This document shows, in pieces, positions 53,832 to 64,000 of a stretch of 64,000 bases of DNA (within the stretch, counting starts at the first letter, position 1; each line of letters begins with the position of its first letter). Made by a program: the position numbers and the translations under genes. The notes beneath the pieces are model-generated. The model made no database searches. It was not told the DNA's origin and saw only the letters and a list, made by a program, of their open reading frames with translations. The DNA lies in assembly GCA_051294375.1 (NCBI GenBank), contig CM119265.1, positions 3,767,046 through 3,831,045 on the forward strand, written 5' to 3'. Origin of the DNA: Paraspadella gotoi (lineage: Eukaryota; Chaetognatha).

Positions 53832-55037
53832 AAACCGGCGTCGTCTTCGAAGTCGGCGTCTTTCTCTCTTCCAAGAAACCGGCGTTCCCTCTTAACGATT
53901 CCAAGACTCGTGGATAGCGGCGTCGTTTCGCTGTCTTGGTTCCATAGACTCCGTTTTTCCGGCGCGGCGTTGGATGGCGTTGCACAGCGCAGCATCGGAT
54001 GACGCGGCATTGGACAGCTTGGCGTTGCACGTCGGGGCATCAGATGCTGCGGCGATTGACAACGTTGTATGAGAAATTCTGGACACTTGTAATATCGAAG
54101 TCGGTTTGCGATTAGATCTCTGCCAGTACTGCGATCCTTTTACTTTTCCTCTAAGTAAATGGAAAAATGATCCTTTTTTCTGTNNNNNNNNNNNNNNNNN
54201 NNNNNNNNNNNNNNNNNNNNNNNNNNNNNNNNNNNNNNNNNNNNNNNNNNNNNNNNNNNNNNNNNNNNNNNNNNNNNNNNNNNNNNNNNNNNNNNNNNNN
54301 NNNNNNNNNNNNNNNNNNNNNNNNNNNNNNNNNNNNNNNNNNNNNNNNNNNNNNNNNNNNNNNNNNNNNNNNNNNNNNNNNNNNNNNNNNNNNNNNNNNN
54401 NNNNNNNNNNNNNNNNNNNNNNNNNNNNNNNNNNNNNNNNNNCGTCGTCGTCATCGTCGTCGTCGTCGGCATCGTCCTCATGGGAATCGAATGAGCGGTG
54501 AGTCCAGTCAGGGATAAAAACAAAATGTCCGTCGGGCGAAAACCATTTTTACTTTCCACTTTTTTTTTCTTTCTCTCTTGACTAATTCTTTCTTTTTTTT
54601 CTTTTTCTTTTTTCTTTCTTTTATATCGATTGAAAGAATAGAAAAAGGGAAGGAAACAAAAGTTGGAGAAAGAAAAAGAAAAAGACGAGAGAAAATTCTT
54701 AATATCCTATTTAATCTCTTTTNNNNNNNNNNNNNNNNNNNNNNNNNNNNNNNNNNNNNNNNNNNNNNNNNNNNNNNNNNNNNNNNNNNNNNNNNNNNNN
54801 NNNNNNNNNNNNNNNNNNNNNNNNNNNNNNNNNNNNNNNNNNNNNNNNNNNNNNNNNNNNNNNNNNNNNNNNNNNNNNNNNNNNNNNNNNNNNNNNNNNN
54901 NNNNNNNNNNNNNNNNNNNNNNNNNNNNNNNNNNNNNNNNNNNNNNNNNNNNNNNNNNNNNNNNNNNNNNNNNNNNNNATGGAAACTAAGAAAAAAACCT
55001 GTTCGTCTTTTGTTCTTTTGTTTCTTCTCTCGATTAG

Positions 55038-55209
55038 CGATCGTTTAACGAGCGATTATCGCGCTGAAAAGCGCGAGATGGCGCTGTCTCCCAACGTCTC
55101 TGGCGCCCGACGGTCTTCGGAGGCCGACAATTTCGAGGCGCCCGAGAGAACAAGGGGAGAGAGACCGACTTTCGTTGGTGAAAGAAGCCGACAAAAGATC
55201 TCGTCGACG
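55038..55209 (+). CDS. Internal coding exon, unknown protein
   Basis: Acceptor TTTGTTTCTTCTCTCGATTAG and donor GACG|GTGAGC are both close to consensus. The 172 nt encode a fully mixed sequence including SDYRAEKREMALSPNVSGAR, SSEADNFEAPERTRGERPTF and VGERSRQKISST, entering in phase 2 and leaving in phase 0. A 256-N gap lies 60 bp upstream and probably hides the preceding exon. The hydrophilic, Arg/Glu/Ser-rich composition suggests a disordered region. The minus-strand frame over the same bases is less protein-like. Confidence 0.5.
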
Positions 55210-55446
55210 GTGAGCCTTCCATCGGGTTTGACCAAAAGTGACCCTTTTAAAATTGTAATTAGCTCTAATAAATCTATAGAATATCAAGTTAAAAGATAGA
55301 AGATTTAATATAAGATTTAATAATTGAAGATAAAAAACAGAAGATCCCAGAAAATATAGAAGATCAAGTAGAATATTGAAGTTAAAGGATCTAATGAAAG
55401 ATCCCACATTCCCCGCAGAGTTCGAAACGACTTTCTGTTCGATCCA

Positions 55447-55668
55447 TCAGACGCAAAAATTTAATTTGCATATTGCGTTGTTCGTCAAAATAACTTTGAG
55501 ACAACGAATCGTTTTGCTAAAAACGAATATTATCGATGAGATCTGAGATGAAAATGGCGAGGTGCGTCTCAGATGTGGATGAGCCAGATTCAATTTCTGG
55601 CGCTTGAAGACGGCTTCGTCGGCAGAGTCGTTCGGAGTCGTGGTGGAGACATTAGGATTAGACTTCAT
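55447..55668 (-). CDS. Hypothetical ORF, possible first exon
   Basis: Seventy-three codons from ATG (MKSNPNVSTTTPNDSADEAV, then FKRQKLNLAHPHLRRTSPFS) to a stop. The first 45 residues look like a Ser/Thr-rich protein N-terminus, while the rest is hydrophobic and less convincing, so a donor may lie inside. The upstream context TTATGAGGTATAAATG contains TATAAA overlapping the start, which argues against translation initiation at this ATG unless transcription starts further upstream. Confidence 0.3.
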   Translation of the reverse strand: MKSNPNVSTTTPNDSADEAVFKRQKLNLAHPHLRRTSPFSSQISSIIFVFSKTIRCLKVILTNNAICKLNFCV

Positions 55669-55719
55669 TTATACCTCATAAGGAACTCTAACTTTCGGAT
55701 TATTTTTAATAATAACATG

Positions 55720-55726
<7 letters not shown>

Positions 55727-55780
<54 letters not shown>

Positions 55781-55781
55781 T
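55727..55781. repeat. (TAA)n array
   Basis: About 18 TAA units in AT-rich DNA with no gene to 56090. Confidence 0.98.
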
Positions 55782-56282
55782 TGGAAGCAATCCTTAATTT
55801 ATGAGATTCTTGAAATTCCACTTTTGTCGAAATTTTTCTGAACTGAATGAGTAAAGATATCTATCTTCAAAAACATGGTTAAATCTATTTCTATTTATTC
55901 TATTTTTATTTTTGTTATTATCCTAATTTATTAACTGATTAACCTTTACACTCTCTTACCTCCCTCTTCTGTTATTTCTTAAATCTCATTGGCATAAAGC
56001 GGTGTTTCACATCGAGACACTGTTCTCCGATCTCAATAGTTTTTCCATAAAGAATAAATAAAGATTTTTAAACAAGAACAGCGAATAAATTCGACCGAAA
56101 ATTTGGAGTCAATGTTTCAGGTGACGTCGTCGTCGTTGTCGTCGTCGTCGAAGATTTGAGGGAAGAAACATTATTATGTCGTGTCGTTTTATAAAAAAAG
56201 TTCGTTAAAGAAAGTAATTAAAAAAAAAAATTGGGAGTCATGAAACTCCGACATACTGAGTTTCGGTAGTATACCATTGCAG

Positions 56283-56510
56283 GAGATCGAGAAACTAAAA
56301 AGATGGAATCCAGTGGAATCGGATCAAAGACTCGGGGGAAAAAAATCACCGAAATGGAAGAGAAAAATAAAATTAAAAAAATTTATAAAAACACTAATTC
56401 ACTTTATTGAAAAGAGAGCCAAGCACTGGTCTTGTGAGAGAGTCTTGATTGAAAGCTTAAAGCTTGAAGCCAAAAGTCAGGAAAAGGATACTTACCTAAT
56501 TATCTGTTAA
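56283..56510 (+). CDS. Probable terminal exon of a basic protein
   Basis: After acceptor ATACCATTGCAG there are 75 open codons and TAA. The peptide reads EIEKLKRWNPVESDQRLGGK, a Lys-rich middle, then FIEKRAKHWSCERVLIESLK and a polar end with TYLIIC. Tryptophans, cysteines and alternating hydrophobics are typical of real protein. The acceptor has only a short pyrimidine tract. No ATG is needed because an upstream exon must exist; (GTC)n at 56125-56150 and AT-rich DNA lie there. No family is recognised. Confidence 0.4.
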   Translation, partial: EIEKLKRWNPVESDQRLGGKKSPKWKRKIKLKKFIKTLIHFIEKRAKHWSCERVLIESLKLEAKSQEKDTYLIIC

Positions 56511-57299
56511 AGGAAAGGTAAGGTCCCTTTCCTGTTGTCCTCATTTTTGGTTATCATGACGTCATCGTCTACCTCGTCGTCGTCGTCGTCTTCATCGTCG
56601 TCGTCGTCGTCGTCGTCGTCGTCTGTTCCGTCTCTGGCCTCGATCAGCCTTGGGACGAACCCTGGAGTCGCCAAAGGAGGACGTTGTCAAGNNNNNNNNN
56701 NNNNNNNNNNNNNNNNNNNNNNNNNNNNNNNNNNNNNNNNNNNNNNNNNNNNNNNNNNNNNNNNNNNNNNNNNNNNNNNNNNNNNNNNNNNNNNNNNNNN
56801 NNNNNNNNNNNNNNNNNNNNNNNNNNNNNNNNNNNNNNNNNNNNNNNNNNNNNNNNNNNNNNNNNNNNNNNNNNNNNNNNNNNNNNNNNNNNNNNNNNNN
56901 NNNNNNNNNNNNNNNNNNNNNNNNNNNNNNNNNNNNNNNNNNNNNNNNNNNNNNNNNNNNNNNNNNNNNNNNNNNNNNNNNNNNNNNNNNNNNNNNNNNN
57001 NNNNNNNNNNNNNNNNNNNNNNNNNNNGAGAGAGAGAGAGAAGAGAGACAGACAAAAAAGTAGTTTGTCCGGAGGTGAGGATGATGATGATGTGATGAAT
57101 TGTCACCCCAAGGTAGAAAGACTCTCTCTCTTCTCCTCTTCTCTCTCTCTTCTCTCTCTCTCTCTCTCTGACTCGTGCATGACATCAGTGAGAAATATTC
57201 ATTGACGACTATAATTCCTTCCTCAGAGGGTCGGCGCAATGACAAACTCAAGGACAGACTGACAAAGGAATTGACAAAAAGGTAAACAAACATACCGAC

Positions 57300-57900
57300 A
57301 CACAGTCAACTGACCCGACAAGAAAACAGACCGAAAACCTGAGAAACCGACAGAGAAACGGGTTTACCGACATGTCCACCTGCAGGTCAAGAAAGTCGGC
57401 CAGATTAGTCGGTTTCATCACATTGAAAAAGGAAGAAAAATCTTGTTCTTATAATTTTATTGTAGATTTTATTGATTTGATGGCGAAATGTTTAATTAGG
57501 CCTCTTTATTTAATTAGTCATCTTTATTTTTTGAGTGGTTTTCTTTTTTAAATTTTTGTGTCATAATAAGTCATGTTGGATTACATTATGTCGGTAACGC
57601 CACTTTCAGTCTTATCAGCCAATTAAATGTTACATAGTGTATTTAACTGCCTGTCTGTACGATTGTGCTAATAAAAAAATTATCAAATGATAATCTGTGT
57701 TGGGGTACAGAACCTATGAGATTATAACATCAAGACAATTATTTCTATCGTTTGAATTAAAGAACAAAGCGATCGTGATAGTTTAGTTTGTTTGTAAACA
57801 AACAATAGCCGGCGGCAAAATTCTTTAAAAAAGGAGGACAACATTAATTGTGGGGACTTTTGTTAAGTGGGTTACAGTGAGAACGGTTTTTTTCAACCCT
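57300..57900. other. Intergenic DNA
   Basis: No gene recognised from the end of the GA/CT-rich block to the candidate first exon at 57987. Confidence 0.45.
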
Positions 57901-57986
57901 CCTTTTCCGGAAGACCGACGACTTATGAGCCGAAACGCAAATTTTCTCAAGGAGATTTCGTGAAATACAGTCTTTCACGAATCACG

Positions 57987-58013
57987 ATGGCTAAACTTAG
58001 AGCGAAAAAAAAG
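57987..58013 (+). CDS. Candidate short first coding exon MAKLRAKKK
   Basis: ATCACGATGGCT starts nine codons that end exactly at donor AAAAAAG|GTAATT in phase 0. Upstream, CCCTCCTTTTCCGGAAG (57897-57913) combines a pyrimidine-rich TOP-like start with an ETS-type CCGGAAG core, a layout typical of genes for ribosomal or translation proteins. The next exon lies beyond the (CT)n intron and was not identified, so the gene cannot be named. Confidence 0.35.
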
Positions 58014-58059
58014 GTAATTTGAGAAAAGTGGGAACAAAGGTCATTTCCTGTTGGCTTCA

Positions 58060-58170
<111 letters not shown>

Positions 58171-58535
58171 TCTTTTCCTTCCTTTTCTTTTTCTTTTCTT
58201 TCTTTTTTTTTCTTTATTTATTGATTTTTTTTTTCTTAATCTTTTTCTATCTTTCATTCCTTCTCGTTCGTCGAACTCGAAAATTTAGAAATTTTTATCA
58301 TGTGGTGATTTATTGGAATTTTTTTTGTGTTAATTCAGTGATGATTTTTAAAATGATGATGATTTCTAAAATCACGTGAAATCTTGTCGTTTTTAATTTT
58401 AAAAAGTAACGTAGATATAATATTTATTATGATTGTCACTCTGCTAATACAAATTCTCAAAATAATCACGTTTTTGCCCGAATACCCTACATTTTACCGA
58501 TAACATATTATAAAAATGATGTCATATTAATAAAA

Positions 58536-58658
58536 TATTAATATTAATATTAATATTAAATATTATGATTATTAAAATATTAATATTAATATTAATATTA
58601 ATATTATAATATAATTATATTATAATTATTAAAATATTAATATTAATATTAAATATTA
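58536..58658. repeat. (ATTAAT)n array with a direct duplication
   Basis: AAATATTAATATTAATATT blocks recur three times, separated by AAATATTATGATTATT, giving a higher-order repeat of about 60-90 bp. Confidence 0.9.
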
Positions 58659-58661
58659 TGA

Positions 58662-58857
58662 TTATGTCATTTTCCTCTCATTAAGTCTTTCGTCGTCGAA
58701 TGCTCCGTTGTTTGTCTCTCTTCGGTCGTTGGCGTCGAGTATTTCACCAATGACGTCGCCAAGAACCATCTGCCGTCGGAGTTGAGAAACTCCTTCATTA
58801 ACGTCGCTCGTTTCTCTTCTTCCGTGACTTAAATCGCTAGATTTGAATCGTGTGACT
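58662..58857 (-). CDS. Probable terminal exon, unknown protein
   Basis: Acceptor CTTTCACGTGATCAG follows a pyrimidine-rich tract and opens 64 codons ending TAA at 58662-58664. The peptide includes VTRFKSSDLSHGRRETSDVN, EGVSQLRRQMVLGDVIGEIL and DANDRRETNNGAFDDERLNE. It is mixed, hydrophilic and helical in part, unlike repeat translation. The frame enters in phase 2, so an upstream exon beyond 58870 is required. One TCACGTGA box overlaps the acceptor. Confidence 0.5.
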
Positions 58858-58861
58858 CTGA

Positions 58862-59041
58862 TCACGTGAAAGTGATAAGGGAAGTTGAATCACGAAAATA
58901 AATTCACTGGATTCGAAATGTGATCAATAGTCAGACGAGTCTCTGTCTCACATACTCTAAGCATCCAAATCGTTCGTCGTCACGTGACTTCGATCAGATC
59001 TCGATCTTTAATGATCACGTGTTTCTTTATAAGTCACGTGA
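58862..59041. promoter_or_regulatory. Cluster of TCACGTGA E-boxes
   Basis: TCACGTGA occurs at 58862-58869, 58980-58987 and 59034-59041, with a further CACGTG at 59016-59021 and another octamer at 58372-58379. TCACGTGA is the preferred site of bHLH-zip factors such as USF and MITF/TFEB. Confidence 0.45.
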
Positions 59042-59642
59042 TACAAACAGGAGAGTCTTTCTCGTTGCCTCCAGAAGATTCGCTCATTAGAATGAGACGA
59101 CGATAAAGACGATAATAAAGACGATGTATTTAAACAATAAATGAAAAAGTTTTTCTAATCGCAATTAAACAAAGACACAGAGTAGGCGAACAGAATAATA
59201 ATGAACAATAAGACAGGGACAAAAGATAAAGAATCATGCACAAATGAAGGTAAATAAATATATGGAGGCAATAAACTTAAAGCTGGAAGATTTCATAAAA
59301 TAATTAAGAGATTGTGACACACTTTCGTTTTTTTCACGGTTAATTTTGAATTTAAAAAACGATTTAACCGTGAATGAGTTTTCACTTTACTTCGCGAGGT
59401 TTCGTTTGTATTTTTGAGCTCTCTCATTACCGCTTTTATGCTCGTTACCGGGCCCAATTCTCACCACTCCACCACACCTCTCCACATCACAATACTTCTC
59501 TCACTCCATAGTCCATACTCCTCAGTCCACACTTCACACTTCAAAGCTCACTGCACACGATTAAAACTCCGCTTTCACCGATCACAGACGCCAAGTTCGA
59601 GTTTGCGAACTGTGACTTACATTTTTCACAAAAAAACAACAG

Positions 59643-59716
59643 TTGACGACAACGACGACGATGATGACGACAAAGAAGACGTCGGAGACAAACTGCACCC
59701 AATCCTTTCGAATCAG
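59643..59716 (+). CDS. Weak acidic exon candidate
   Basis: Acceptor-like ACAAAAAAACAACAG, then an open piece DDNDDDDDDKEDVGDKLHPI and LSNQ up to CAG|GTCGTC. The acidic run comes from GAC repeats, but KEDVGDKLHPILSNQ does not. The donor begins the (GTC)n array at 59717-59783, so splice choice is uncertain. Confidence 0.25.
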
Positions 59717-59720
59717 GTCG

Positions 59721-59785
<65 letters not shown>

Positions 59786-60031
59786 TCTTCGGAAGGAAGA
59801 AATGAAAAATTGGGAACGAAATTTGATAGAAATATTGTTAGTGAAATCGTTGAGAGGAAAGAAGAGAGAGAGAGAGGGAGAGAGAGAGAGTCAGAAGTTA
59901 TAAATAAAAAATTGAAAACCTTTCTGCTGTCTTTATATAGTTAAACATTATAATAATTAATAATTAATAATAAGAATAAAGGAAATTTAAATATCATGAA
60001 ATCCGCGAGAGAGATTGTGAATGTCATCGTT

Positions 60032-60069
<38 letters not shown>

Positions 60070-60099
60070 NNNNNNNNNNNNNNNNNNNNNNNNNTCTCT

Positions 60100-60141
<42 letters not shown>

Positions 60142-60218
60142 CTCCCATCTCTCTTCTTCCCTCTCATCTGTCTCTCCAACATCTCCTCTCCTCTCTCTCT
60201 ATCTAGCATTCTTACCGC

Positions 60219-61100
60219 TCGGGGTCACGACGAAATTCCGTTTCCTTTTCTTGTTTTTTTTTTTCTGTTTGTGAATCTCATCCACAGTTTTTTTTTGAAA
60301 GAATTTTGTTCTTTCAACAAATAAATTTCACGTGTGAATTATAAGCAATGTCGTAATGTAAATAGTACGAAATCTAACGATCTGAACAAAACATGTAGGA
60401 ACGTGGTGCGAACATTAATTGTATCTATGGGAATTTGTTTTTGTAAAATAAGTCAATGATATCAAATTTCTGGTGAGAATATTCATCTCTCATCTCCTCA
60501 CTCTCTCTCTCTCTCTCCTCTCTCTTCCTCTCTCTCCCTCTCGTCTCTCTCAAGCCTCTCTCTTTCCTTGTAATCTCCTGTGATGTAGAGCAAGTGACCG
60601 GCGGGCCCGACTACCGAAGGAACACAAATCCTTCTTTTTTCTTCTCACATTTTTTTCAACCCCACCCCTCACCGACTCGGGGTCACGACGAAATTCGGTT
60701 TCCCTTTTTTTTCTTGTTTGTGAATCTCATCCACAGTTTTTTTGAAAGAATCTTTTGTTTTCTTTCACAAATAAATTTCACGTGTGAATTATAAAGCAAT
60801 GTCGTAATGTAAATGTAGAAATCTATACGATCTGAACAACATGTAAACGGCTTGCGAACATTTAATGTATCAATGGGAATTTGTTTTTGTAAAAAAAGTC
60901 AATGATATCAATTTCTGGTGAGAATATTCATTCTCTCTCCTCCTCTCTCTCTCTCTCTCTTCTCTCTCTCCTCTCTCTCTCTCTCTCTTTCTCTCTCTCA
61001 TCCTCTCTCTTTCCTTGTAATCTCCTGTGATGTAGAGCAATGAGCCGGCGGCCCGACACAGAAGGAACAAAATCCTTTTCTTTTTTCTTCTCACAATTTT
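60219..61100. repeat. ~455 bp direct tandem duplication
   Basis: CTCGGGGTCACGACGAAATT starts both copies, at 60219 and 60676. They then share TTTCACGTGTGAATTATAA, GCAATGTCGTAATGTAAAT, a CT-rich block and TAATCTCCTGTGATGTAGAG. One-base differences are frequent. A 25-N gap lies 125 bp to the left. Confidence 0.85.
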
Positions 61101-61683
61101 TTTCCCTTTTTTTTTATTTTTCCTTTCTTTTCTTTCCTTTTTTTATTTTTCCTTTCTTTTCTTTCTTTTTTTCTCTTTTCCTTTCTTTTCTTACCGCAAA
61201 ATGTAAAAAAAAAATCTTGATTCTTTTACATCTGTTGTCGTTTCACCGCAAATTTCTTCGTTCGACTTTGTTCTTTTTTATTGTTCTTTCTTGTTCTTTA
61301 TCGTTTCCACTTTGTTTCGTTCACATTTCCAGTTTCCACCCATAATTATTGCCCTCCTCTCTCTTTTCACCCCATACTTTCGGGCAGAGTGCAATCGCCC
61401 AACATTTACTGTATTTCAAATATTTCTTTTCCTTTTTACTTTGAATTCCGTTGTTCTTAAAAGAAATGTAAAAAACTCAAAACTCTCTCTCCTCTCCTCT
61501 CCTCTCCCGTCTCTTCGTGTCTCTCTCTCCGTCGCGTCCACTTCTCTTCTTCTTCATCTCTTTCCCTCTCTCCTCGTCTCTCTCATCTCTCATCCTCTCT
61601 CGTCTCTCATCTCCCTCATCTCTCTCCTCATTCTCCCACTCACCCTTCCCCCCCCAAAAGCACTCTCTCTCTCTTCCCCTACA

Positions 61684-61802
61684 ATCGACCTCATGCGGTT
61701 GAGATGTCGACTCGAACAAAAGACTAACGTCTTTCCCCATCGGCATTTTTATTTCGCGTCTATTGTCGCCCCATGGGGAGATGCAACGATGCGTAGGGTG
61801 AA
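61684..61802 (+). CDS. Weak exon candidate
   Basis: One plus frame reads TIDLMRLRCRLEQKTNVFPH, RHFYFASIVAPWGDATMRR and then a donor-like TAGG|GTGAAA. The minus strand is also open here (HRCISPWGDNRREIKMPMGK), so strand is undecided. A CT-rich tract precedes it but the acceptor position is unclear. Confidence 0.25.
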
Positions 61803-62058
61803 AGTTTGGGTGTCGTCGTCGTCGTTGTCGTCGTCGTCGTCGTCGTCGTCGTCGTTGTGAACCGGTCCGTCGCAGGGAAAAACGTGAAAAAGTGACAAGT
61901 CGACCCCGACTCATGGAAAGTTCACGAGTCTCGGGGTTTTTTTTCGATTCCGCGACATCACGAGGAATCAAAGGGAGACTTATGAAAAGTGAATGTGATT
62001 CGTGAGATTAAACAGTAATTTAAAAAAAAAAAGTTATAAAAGATGTTAATGAAAAAAT

Positions 62059-62093
62059 ATCATTATGTTCATTATCATAATGAACATAATGAT
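62059..62093. repeat. Perfect 16 bp inverted repeat
   Basis: ATCATTATGTTCATTA and TAATGAACATAATGAT are perfect reverse complements around TCA. No T-run follows that would suggest a terminator in a eukaryote. Confidence 0.95.
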
Positions 62094-62301
62094 TATGGTA
62101 ATTTTTTTAAAAACGTAAAAAAATTTAAAGAAAGATGTACTAAGAAAGAAGGTTTTAAATAGAAATATTAAATATTAAATAGAAAGAAGGTATTAAATGA
62201 AGAGAGGCAGAACTATGGAAATAAACAAACATACATTAAAAAACGCAAGAAAAAGAAATAAAAACATAAAAAAGAAAAAAAGAAATAAATAAATAAAAAA
62301 G

Positions 62302-62303
62302 AT

Positions 62304-62394
<91 letters not shown>

Positions 62395-62396
62395 AG
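62302..62396. repeat. (GAAA)n array
   Basis: About 23 GAAA units. Frames reading SFFLSFF are translations of it. Confidence 0.98.
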
Positions 62397-62698
62397 AAAA
62401 GAAATAAAATCAAAATCAAGCAAGTAAGAGTAAAAAAGATTGAATCAGCAAAAGCGAAATAAATAAATTAAAAAAGTTGCCTTTATTTTCTTCGTTAAAC
62501 TCACTGGGTGCGTTTGGGTTTTTGTGTTTTGGTCTTGGCCCAGAATTGGGTGACCCCGGGATTCGTAGTCGGGTTTGGGCGAAAGGAGGTGAAAGCGAGA
62601 GAGAGAGAGAGAGANNNNNNNNNNNNNNNNNNNNNNNNNNNNNNNNNNNNNNNNNNNNNNNNNNNNNNNNNNNNNNNNNNNNNNNNNNNNNNNNNNNN

Positions 62699-62699
<1 letters not shown>

Positions 62700-62733
<34 letters not shown>

Positions 62734-64000
62734 CTCTTTCTCACAGGCAACCGATCTTACAACATATCATTCTCTTATTTTTTTTTCTATGTTATTTTCT
62801 TACAAATTGTACATATCTTCTTGGATTTTTATCTTTTTATCTTATCTTTTTATTTTTATACTTATTTTTATAATCTTATACGTCATATTTTTATGTGTAA
62901 TCGATTATTTCCGCGAATTTTTTCACGTCAAACGTTAAATAAATTTCAATTCTTCAACGGTTCAATCCAAGATTTCTATTAGCGTAACCGGAATCACTAA
63001 TTCTTCTTTATAATAAACTTTTGGAACGACGAACCGTAAGGCGAACGAAAAAGAATCACCAGGTCGGAAGACGGATTCGCATAAATTTAAGTAAAAAAGA
63101 TAAAAAGTCTGGAATTTATAATAATATCGTCGGAAAAAACAAAAGATAAACGCAATTTTTAAAAACTTACACTGCAAAAAAACAACAACAAAAAAAAAAA
63201 AAAAACAAAAACAAAAACAAATTTTAAGTCATTCAAATGATTATTGAATTCTTTTTTTTGTGGTCTCGTTGTTGTTGTTGTTGTTTTTATTGTTTTTGGG
63301 TTTTGGGTTTTTGGCGTTGTCATATCTTCGTCCAATTGATCAAGAAAGACGCTATCCACCTAATTTGCATATTGTCGTCGTTGTCATCGTCGTTATCGTC
63401 GTCGTTGTCGTCGACTTTGTATCCATACAACTAATTTGCACGCGGTCTGTGTCCGCGGAAATATTAAAGATGCGCATCTCTCTCTCTCTCTCTNNNNNNN
63501 NNNNNNNNNNNNNNNNNNNNNNNNNNNNNNNNNNNNNNNNNNNNNNNNNNNNNNNNNNNNNNNNNNNNNNNNNNNNNNNNNNNNNNNNNNNNNNNNNNNN
63601 NNNNNNNNNNNNNNNNNNNNNNNNNNNNNNNNNNNNNNNNNNNNNNNNNNNNNNNNNNNNNNNNNNNNNNNNNNNNNNNNNCTTAATTTTGCATTACAAT
63701 GGGTCGTTGAACCCGAAGACAAAGACCGTAAAAAATGTAAATCGTCCGACGTCTAAAAATGTAAAAAAGTAAAAAATTTACCGAAGCTTTAAAAAAATTG
63801 TCACGGGTGGATCACGAAGCGTGTCGACGACTCATTTCTTTTCTTTTCCTTTTTTCTTTTCCTTTTTTTTCTTTTCTTTTTCTCTTCCCTTTCTTCTCTT
63901 TTCTTTTGTTTTTTCCTTCCGAGAGAAAAAGTAGTTCGAGAAAATGTGATCTACATTCGATGGGCGGAAACGAAAGGCGCTGGCGATAAATGGTTCCGCA
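62700..64000. other. Intergenic end of window
   Basis: AT-rich DNA, a (GTT)n run at 63269-63283, GTC repeats at 63374-63413, a 188-N gap and a pyrimidine tract at 63837-63920. No gene was recognised. Confidence 0.4.

Noticed and set aside
62059-62093. Perfect hairpin as a transcription terminator
   Set aside because: Rho-independent terminators are bacterial; the window is eukaryotic and no U-tract follows.

Overview
This is a eukaryotic, almost certainly animal, genomic window. The genes I can support are spread over short GT-AG exons, with no operons and no bacterial signals. The best-recognised genes are two IRE1/RNase L-like kinase-KEN proteins. Such proteins, together with abundant (CT)n/(GA)n, CATT/CGTT/CGTC and GTC-trinucleotide microsatellites, fit an arthropod, perhaps a crustacean. 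That placement is an inference. Most of the 64 kb is low-complexity or intergenic DNA, and long open frames such as SLSLSL, RERERE, SFFLSFF or RPSVRPSV are translated microsatellites, not proteins.

Layout. 0-6.3 kb: two direct copies of a ~340 bp dispersed element (about 98-445 and 6283-6627) flank AT-rich and purine-rich DNA; one convincing plus-strand terminal exon ends at 6301. 6.9-9.7 kb: a multi-exon minus-strand gene for a cysteine-containing protein of unknown family, found by joining short exons with matching splice phases. 7.4-14.2 kb: a 3.3 kb segment present twice around a gap of exactly 25 N; the second copy is full of one-base indels that break the gene, so it looks like an assembly duplicate. 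15-18.7 kb: LTR-like promoter pieces, a dispersed repeat and AATT-rich DNA. 19.4-26.0 kb: a tandem pair of minus-strand kinase-KEN genes (A at 19.4-22.1 kb, B at 23.2-26.0 kb), with LTR/primer-binding-site-like sequence inside the first recognised intron of gene B. 26-37 kb: promoter-like islands, long GA arrays, a Lys-rich small gene candidate, an inverted repeat around another 25-N gap, a tandem duplication around a third, and an ~800 bp polypurine minisatellite. 38.2 kb: a His/Pro/Ser/Gly-rich first coding exon. 39-51 kb: mainly microsatellites, tandem duplications and intergenic DNA. 52-61.8 kb: several short candidate exons, CpG-rich promoter-like sequence and a cluster of TCACGTGA boxes.

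How parts relate. Genes A and B are neighbouring paralogs with the domain order of cytosolic RNase L/IRE1: protein kinase, then KEN ribonuclease, then a charged tail. A keeps the HRD aspartate and the KEN Arg-Asn-x3-His signature. B has HCN and a proline at the His position, so it looks like a pseudoenzyme partner. The apparent frameshifts lie only in the N-lobe exons. No other functional network can be inferred. Exon calls outside these loci rest on splice-site, phase and open-frame evidence only, and their confidence values reflect that.
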